Source of the DNA: Corynebacterium kroppenstedtii
GTDB taxonomy: Bacteria; Actinomycetota; Actinomycetes; Mycobacteriales; Mycobacteriaceae
Direction of reading: 5' to 3'
Assembly (NCBI RefSeq): GCF_003243515.1
Contig: NZ_QFRA01000018.1
Location: forward strand, 1 to 38,252
Length of the DNA stretch: 38,252 nucleotides
Part shown: positions 33,456-38,252 of the stretch, piece after piece
Position numbering within the stretch: the first letter of the stretch is position 1
Layout of the letters: every line of letters starts with the position of its first letter
Made by a program: the position numbers and the translations under genes
Notes under the pieces: generated by a model
Told to the model about the DNA's origin: nothing
Databases searched by the model: none
The model's input: only the letters and a program-made list of their open reading frames with translations

Positions 33456-34448
33456 ATGAAGATTCTCGTAACAGGCGGCGCAGGATACGTTGGCGGCACC
33501 GTCGCCAAAGTACTCCTTGAACAGGGCCATTCCGTCACCGTTATTGACGATCTCACGACGGGAAACACCGATCTTATTCCCGATGGCGCAAACTTTGTCC
33601 GTGGAGATGTTCGCGATGTCGCCGCAGATGTCCTCGCTGATGAAAATTTCGATGGCGTTGCACATTTCGCCGCCCGCTCGCTCGTCGGCGAATCTGTTGA
33701 GAGTCCTCAAGATTATTGGCACCACAACGTTGTGACCACATTGACGCTCCTGGACGCGATGCGCCATTCTCATGTGAACAACTTGGTTTTCTCGTCCACC
33801 GCGGCCACATATGGAGAACCGGAGATAGTTCCCATTACTGAAGAGCTCCCCACGCGGCCGACGAACCCGTACGGTGCGACGAAGCTCGCCATCGATCACA
33901 TGATCACGTCGTACGCACACGCTTTCGGCTTGGGAGCAACATCGCTACGCTACTTCAATGTCGCCGGAGCCTACCACGGTCAAGGCGAAAACCGCCCCGT
34001 CGAAACCCACATCATTCCCATCATTCTTCAAGTAGCTCTAGGCCACCGCGATGGAGTGAAGATTTTTGGCGACGACTGGCCGACGAAGGATGGCACGTGC
34101 GTCCGGGACTATATTCACGTCAAAGATCTTGCCGACGCGCACCTCCTGTCGCTTCAAACCAACAAGCCCGGTCAGCACAGGATTTACAATCTGGGATCCG
34201 GCGACGGGTATTCGGTCCGTGAAGTCATCGAGATGTGTCGAAAAGTGACTGGCCATCCGATTCCCGCGAAGACTGCCCTCCGACGGGCCGGCGACCCCGC
34301 GATTCTTATTGCGTCCAGCGACAAGGCTCGTCACGAACTCGGGTGGAGTCCGACGCATACTGACCTCGAGACCATTGTGTCTACAGCGTGGGACTTCGCT
34401 CAATCCCTCGGAGATCGTGCGCACTCTTTGCCCAAGACGACGTCGTAG
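33456..34448 (+). CDS. galE: UDP-glucose 4-epimerase
   Basis: A 330-residue short-chain dehydrogenase-type epimerase that interconverts UDP-glucose and UDP-galactose; in mycolata the galactose feeds arabinogalactan synthesis. The NAD-binding motif GGAGYVGG is at residues 7-14, VFSSTAATYG has the catalytic Ser/Thr, NPYGATKLAID has the YxxxK pair, and LRYFNVAGA and GTCVRDYIHVKDLADAHL are the usual downstream signatures. ATG 33456 gives the exact family start; the frame's earlier ATG at 33444 adds four non-family residues. AAGGTGA stands 12 nt upstream. In other corynebacteria galE is next to dtxR; here the heme island lies between. Confidence 0.96.
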   Translation: MKILVTGGAGYVGGTVAKVLLEQGHSVTVIDDLTTGNTDLIPDGANFVRGDVRDVAADVLADENFDGVAHFAARSLVGESVESPQDYWHHNVVTTLTLLDAMRHSHVNNLVFSSTAATYGEPEIVPITEELPTRPTNPYGATKLAIDHMITSYAHAFGLGATSLRYFNVAGAYHGQGENRPVETHIIPIILQVALGHRDGVKIFGDDWPTKDGTCVRDYIHVKDLADAHLLSLQTNKPGQHRIYNLGSGDGYSVREVIEMCRKVTGHPIPAKTALRRAGDPAILIASSDKARHELGWSPTHTDLETIVSTAWDFAQSLGDRAHSLPKTTS

Positions 34449-34503
34449 GGAGCGCGCTATCCCGAGACGGCGCGTTGCGTAGTGCACAGGCCATGCGGCC
34501 GCG

Positions 34504-36244
34504 TCACTCTCTCCTAACCTTTGCGTTGTCTTCGACGAGATCGTGGCCCCACCGCTGTAAACGCCGAGCTGCTTGTACACCCTCAGACAGTGTTGATGCC
34601 CATGGCTCGAAGCGGAACTTATGAAATTCGTCGATGATGGCGTCGAAATCGATTGCTCCGAGGAGCGTGCCTATCACTTTTCGTTCACTCGTGACATCGA
34701 CACCACGGGCGTCGAGGGCGTTAACGGTGGTCACGAGATCATCAAGCGATTCGACGCTCATAGCGGTCAACAGCGCGATACCTGAATCGGTTTTCTGTCC
34801 TCGATGAAGAGCGAGGAGCGAATAGGGCAACGACGCTCCCTCGTCGAATTTCTGTTCCTGTAAAGCGCGACGATAAGCCACCCCTGCCAAGGATTCATGT
34901 TCATTCCGATCCATGATCCCCCACATACACAGGGCAAATGAACGCGACTGGGATGGGAAGGCCTGGGCTGCACTCAAGAAAATATCTCGAAGGGTGCGCC
35001 GTAGTGGCGAATAGCGAAGACCATGGCTGATGTCCCGCAAACTGCCAGTATTGAGAGCTCGAATCCAACGTTGAGCGACAACGGGATCACTAAAGTCGGG
35101 TTGCTTTCCTTCTGATGATGCACTGGCAGCAATATCGTCGGCTATCTCGCCGATGAGAGTGATGAAATCTCGAAAGCTATCAAGACATAGTGAAATCAGC
35201 GCACTACTGTCTAGACACTCGTCGCTACCGAAAGCCGTGTTGAAACGACTTCCGGTCTCCCATGGACAAGCGGTGTATTCGCCCCTGGGAGATTCACTAT
35301 CCATGTTCAGATCGGAGTCGAATTCGGCACCATCGGTTGAAGTGACTAATGAATTCGCGAATGTAGATATCGCTGAGCTGCGCCTCTGCAGCAATTTCAT
35401 TGCCCGCCTCGGGCGGAAACGGGAGCACCGATTCGTCTGCGTCAAAAATGCTGGCCGCGTCAGTGTTCGGTAACGACGGATCTGTACTAGCACAGCGGTC
35501 AGAGAACCAGCTTTTCAGAGCTTCGCCGTGGCCAACGCTCCCAGTGTCGTAAAAGCCGCCTCCGTCGAAAGGCATCACGGCAAATGGCTGTCCCGCCCGG
35601 AGCGTATCAACGCCAACGAGTGCGGTGACCTCGACGCCTTTCGCCCACAAAGTCGACATAATCGTGTTGATGGCTCGGATCGTGTCCGCAGATCCGTTTT
35701 CAGTGTGATCATCGACAGTCACCGTTGCGCCGGGACCATCGTCGCCGACGTGCTTTGTGACGTGAGGAGACGTGAATGTCGCGCCGGGCAGCTTGACGTT
35801 CGCTGCTCCCGTGGTCGTCGTCCGTCGTCGATGATCATCATGGGACATCCCGGATTGGACCCCCTTCATCATCGACGCCACAAGATCGACGGCGCCAGGT
35901 TCGTCGATAATTAACCAACATCCTGACGAGAGTGGGATGTCAAGGGAGCCCAGCGCACGGTCGAAGCTATCTGCGTTATCGACTGGAGTGGCGAGTACAC
36001 ACGCTCCGCTAGACAATTGTTCTGACGAAGATTCTCTCTGGCCAGTGGATGTCTTGGGAGCACCACAGTTTTCACAGTGGGAGTCACCAATCAGGATCAG
36101 GTTTTTGTTGGTTGAGTTCTCTCCGAGGATTCGTGGCAACGCTCCTAGAACCGCGCCGACGGTGGCAGAGGATGGGTGGGGGCGGGCAAAAATGGAAAAC
36201 ACATCGGACATACCGGTGCTACACGAGGAATGGCAATCTGTCAT
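34504..36244 (-). pseudogene. DUF4192 gene interrupted by a frameshift
   Basis: Two overlapping minus-strand frames look like one DUF4192 gene. The N-terminal frame (from ATG 36244 or 36211 to the stop at 35297) has the family opening GAVLGALPRILGENSTNKNL and ends ...EIAAEAQLSDIYIREFISH before becoming nonsense. The C-terminal frame (stop at 34504, sensible from about 35370) has the family's helical repeat end, FALCMWGIMDRNEHESLAGV and LPYSLLALHRGQ. The beginning of the second frame is Arg-rich nonsense, so a single +1 shift near 35330-35370 joins them into a protein of about 570 residues. It could be a true pseudogene, a sequencing error, or two polypeptides. Function of DUF4192 is unknown; its place after galE is usual. 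Confidence 0.7.
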
Positions 36245-36582
36245 GGCCGCTAGTTTGGCAATTAATGTCGCACCATTACCGCCGAGACGAGGGTAAAACT
36301 GCGCACGCTGTGGATAACTATTACCCTGTGAATAACCGGTAGAGCACCACCGGTCGCGACCTCCCACAGAGCACTGGAAGATATCGCTCCCATCACTATT
36401 ATTGTGAACTAGTGTCGATACGGAGCAATACGTGACGATACACGGAAACAGGCATGACGGGGCTAAATTCGTGGAATACCACTACTTATCATGGCGTTGC
36501 GGGTAGTGTCGCGTTAATATCGACCCTTTTAAATAACGACCAATTAAACGACAAAATCAACAAATGATATCGAGGACTAATA
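36245..36582. promoter_or_regulatory. Divergent region, DUF4192 / PAC2, with DnaA boxes
   Basis: About 340 bases with no convincing gene. It carries two DnaA-box sequences (36309-36335) and an A/T-rich stretch with TTTTAAATAAC at about 36526-36540 before the PAC2 gene. Confidence 0.45.
36309..36335 (-). promoter_or_regulatory. Two direct DnaA boxes
   Basis: TGTGGATAA (36309-36317) and TGTGAATAA (36327-36335) both match the reverse complement of TTATNCACA exactly. They are in the same direction, 18 bp apart start to start. Confidence 0.5.
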
Positions 36583-37653
36583 ATGACAATGGACAATGAT
36601 GAAACGATGTACGAGCTTGAATATCCTGAGCCGGAAACACAATCCGACGCTAGTAACGGCCTATCACTCGTCGTAGCGCTCCAAGGCTATGCTGACGCTG
36701 GCCAGGCTATTGATAACGCAGGGGAGCACATCAAAGCAGCCTTGGAACATGCCCCATTAGCGACATTTAATAACGATCTGCTTATTGATTATCGCTCACG
36801 GCGTCCTGCCGTGCATATCGTCGACAATGAGTTAGCACCTGCCGAAAAGACAGAACTCTCTTTAGACGTTGTGCGTGATAATTCAGGAATTCCGTTCCTT
36901 CTTTTATCCGGGCCGGAACCCGATTTAAGGTGGAGTGCGTTTACTGACGCCGTCACCGACCTATCTAAACGTTTTAAGGTGACAAAAGCGGTGAGCCTTT
37001 ATTCCGCTCCGATGCCGGTTCCCCATACCCGTCCTCTTATCGTGACCCAACATGGCTCATACAAATCGGACCCGCTCCGGTATCCCCGCTTTGACGGGCG
37101 TATTACCGTACCGGGGTCTGCTCAGCTCGAGCTCGAGATGAAAATGGCCAAAGAAGGTATTGAGACGGCAGGGTTTACGGCCCATGTTCCACACTACATT
37201 GCCGCCTCAAAATACCCCTCTGCAGTGGTCAAACTGCTCCAAGCCGTGGAAGAAACAGCAGGTGTTTCTATCCCCTTGCAAGCATTGGAGCGGGAATCAG
37301 AAAAGGCTGAGCGCGAACTCGAAGAGCAGGTTGAGGAGTCGGGTGAGATAGCTGCCGTCGTCCATGCTCTCGAAGCCCAGTATGACCAAGAAACCGCACG
37401 GTATAGAGAGCGCCATGACCGGGGTCTGCTCAGCTCTGATGGTGAAGTACCCACTGGGGATGAAATCGGAGCAGAACTAGAAAAGTTCCTCGCGCAGGTT
37501 AACCGCGATAAAGACACTCAAGATATCGATGCCGGGGATGACGGTACGGAGGCCTGGGACGAGTCGGATACTCCCCGTTCTAATGACGATGACGACAATG
37601 GCGGCGACCGTCGGCCACACTCCGATGGAGGCGATGACTCAGACGAAGCCTAG
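36583..37653 (+). CDS. PAC2 family protein (proteasome assembly chaperone-like)
   Basis: A 356-residue actinobacterial PAC2-family protein, related to proteasome assembly chaperone 2; its role in bacteria is not settled. The conserved opening is LVVALQGYADAGQAIDNAGE, with IPFLLLSGPEPDLRW in the middle, PVPHTRPLIVTQHGS next, and AGFTAHVPHYIAASKYPSAV marking the core. A predicted coiled coil follows (about 235-285), and the last 50 residues are almost all Asp, Glu, Ser and Gly. GAGG stands 7 nt before the ATG. It precedes the HelY-like helicase by 22 bp in the same direction, a known neighbour pair. Confidence 0.85.
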   Translation: MTMDNDETMYELEYPEPETQSDASNGLSLVVALQGYADAGQAIDNAGEHIKAALEHAPLATFNNDLLIDYRSRRPAVHIVDNELAPAEKTELSLDVVRDNSGIPFLLLSGPEPDLRWSAFTDAVTDLSKRFKVTKAVSLYSAPMPVPHTRPLIVTQHGSYKSDPLRYPRFDGRITVPGSAQLELEMKMAKEGIETAGFTAHVPHYIAASKYPSAVVKLLQAVEETAGVSIPLQALERESEKAERELEEQVEESGEIAAVVHALEAQYDQETARYRERHDRGLLSSDGEVPTGDEIGAELEKFLAQVNRDKDTQDIDAGDDGTEAWDESDTPRSNDDDDNGGDRRPHSDGGDDSDEA

Positions 37654-37663
37654 ACGAGACGAT

Positions 37664-37669
37664 TAGGAT
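37664..37669 (+). promoter_or_regulatory. -10 element of a leaderless helicase transcript
   Basis: TAGGAT ends 6 nt before the GTG start of the helicase at 37676, with no Shine-Dalgarno sequence. The gene may be transcribed both from here and from the PAC2 gene. Confidence 0.45.
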
Positions 37670-37675
37670 AGAGCC

Positions 37676-38252
37676 GTGAACCTAGCTAGTTATCTTCCCG
37701 ACCTTGCTGACGTCCCCGAATCCTTATACGACGAAGCAATTTCTGATTCATTTCGAAGCTGGGTTCGCTCGCGAGGAATTGCCCCCTTCCCTGCCCAAGA
37801 AGAAGCAATCCTCGGAACAGAAGCCGGTGATAATGTCATCGTCGCAACACCCACCGGTTCTGGAAAATCGCTTGTCGCCTTATATGCGCATTTCTTCGCC
37901 CTCGCGCATAACAGGCGAACATTCTATACAGCACCAATTAAAGCGCTGGTCAATGAAAAATTCTTTGCCCTGTGCGACGCCTTTGGCGCGAAAAATGTCG
38001 GGATGATGACAGGAGATGCCACTGTCAATGGCAAAGCTCCGATTATTTGTGCAACCGCCGAAATCGTAGCCAATATTGCTTTACGCGATGGTCCTAATGC
38101 TGAGATAGACCAGGTAGTGATGGATGAGTTCCATTACTATTCTGATCCCCAGCGAGGGTGGGCATGGCAAGTTCCACTCCTTGAACTTCCATCGACACAA
38201 TTTATTTTGATGTCTGCCACCTTGGGAGACACAACTTTCCTGCGCAAAGACT
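37676..38252 (+). CDS. HelY-like DEAD/DEAH-box RNA helicase (5' part)
   Basis: The first 192 residues of a superfamily 2 helicase that runs off the window. Visible motifs are FPAQEEAIL (Q-motif region), ATPTGSGKSLVAL (motif I), TAPIKALVNEKF (Ia), GMMTGDATVNGKAPIICATAE (Ib region), MDEFHYYSDPQRGWAWQVP (motif II, DEFH) and MSATLGD (motif III, SAT). The spacing and the DEFHYYSDP sequence fit the Ski2-like HelY group, large RNA helicases of about 850-900 residues in actinobacteria. It starts with GTG (VNLASYLPDL). Confidence 0.85.
   Translation, partial: MNLASYLPDLADVPESLYDEAISDSFRSWVRSRGIAPFPAQEEAILGTEAGDNVIVATPTGSGKSLVALYAHFFALAHNRRTFYTAPIKALVNEKFFALCDAFGAKNVGMMTGDATVNGKAPIICATAEIVANIALRDGPNAEIDQVVMDEFHYYSDPQRGWAWQVPLLELPSTQFILMSATLGDTTFLRKD

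Noticed and set aside
33276..33920. A 214-codon minus-strand frame opposite galE and its upstream region
   Set aside because: It lies antisense to galE, which is unambiguous, and resembles no family I know.

Overview
The window is chromosomal DNA of a mycolata-type actinobacterium, almost certainly a Corynebacterium or a very close relative. The evidence is gene order and protein families. msrB, hemQ, hemY, hemE, DUF3000, RNase D, a TrmA-like methyltransferase, DUF3159, DUF3710, dut, DUF3093, DUF4193, suhB, ppgK and sigA follow one another, and then a helicase, DUF3039, DUF3099, a methyltransferase, dtd, sigB, dtxR and galE. This is the housekeeping backbone known from Corynebacterium and, in outline, from Mycobacterium. 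No phage, transposase, CRISPR array or rRNA is visible.

Layout. 1-2000: a CopC-like copper-binding membrane-anchored protein and five tRNA genes (Val-CAC on the minus strand; Gly-GCC, Val-GAC, Gly-GCC and Cys-GCA on the plus strand). 2000-9500: a RibD-like reductase, MsrB, the end of the coproporphyrin-dependent heme pathway (hemE, hemY, hemQ on the minus strand), then DUF3000 and RNase D. 9600-16640: RNA methyltransferase, small conserved actinobacterial proteins, dut, suhB and polyphosphate glucokinase. 17090-25232: the primary sigma factor sigA with a very long two-part N-terminus, a helicase/DUF3039 pair, DUF3099, a methyltransferase-dtd pair, and sigB behind a convincing SigH-type promoter. 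25404-26078: the iron regulator DtxR, with every known metal-ligand position of the diphtheria protein in exact register.

26239-32811 is the accessory part and the most interesting one: a heme-uptake island (hmuT, hmuU, hmuV) lying between dtxR and galE, which are neighbours in the Corynebacterium species known to me. On each side of the transporter is a secreted protein built from neocarzinostatin-like domains with a paired-cysteine motif: a lipoprotein upstream, and downstream an 813-residue surface protein with four copies and a C-terminal membrane anchor. No classical HtaA-type gene accompanies them, so these proteins are candidates for an alternative heme-capture module that passes heme to HmuT. 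The window thus holds heme synthesis, heme import and the iron sensor expected to coordinate them.

33456-38252: galE, a DUF4192 gene split by a frameshift, two perfect DnaA-box sequences 18 bp apart, a PAC2-family gene, and the start of a HelY-like helicase cut by the window edge.

Several genes (dut, DUF3093, ppgK, the last helicase) have a TANNNT -10 element 6-8 nt before the start codon and no Shine-Dalgarno sequence, so leaderless transcripts look common here. Function calls rest on motifs read by eye and on remembered family knowledge; no database search was possible.
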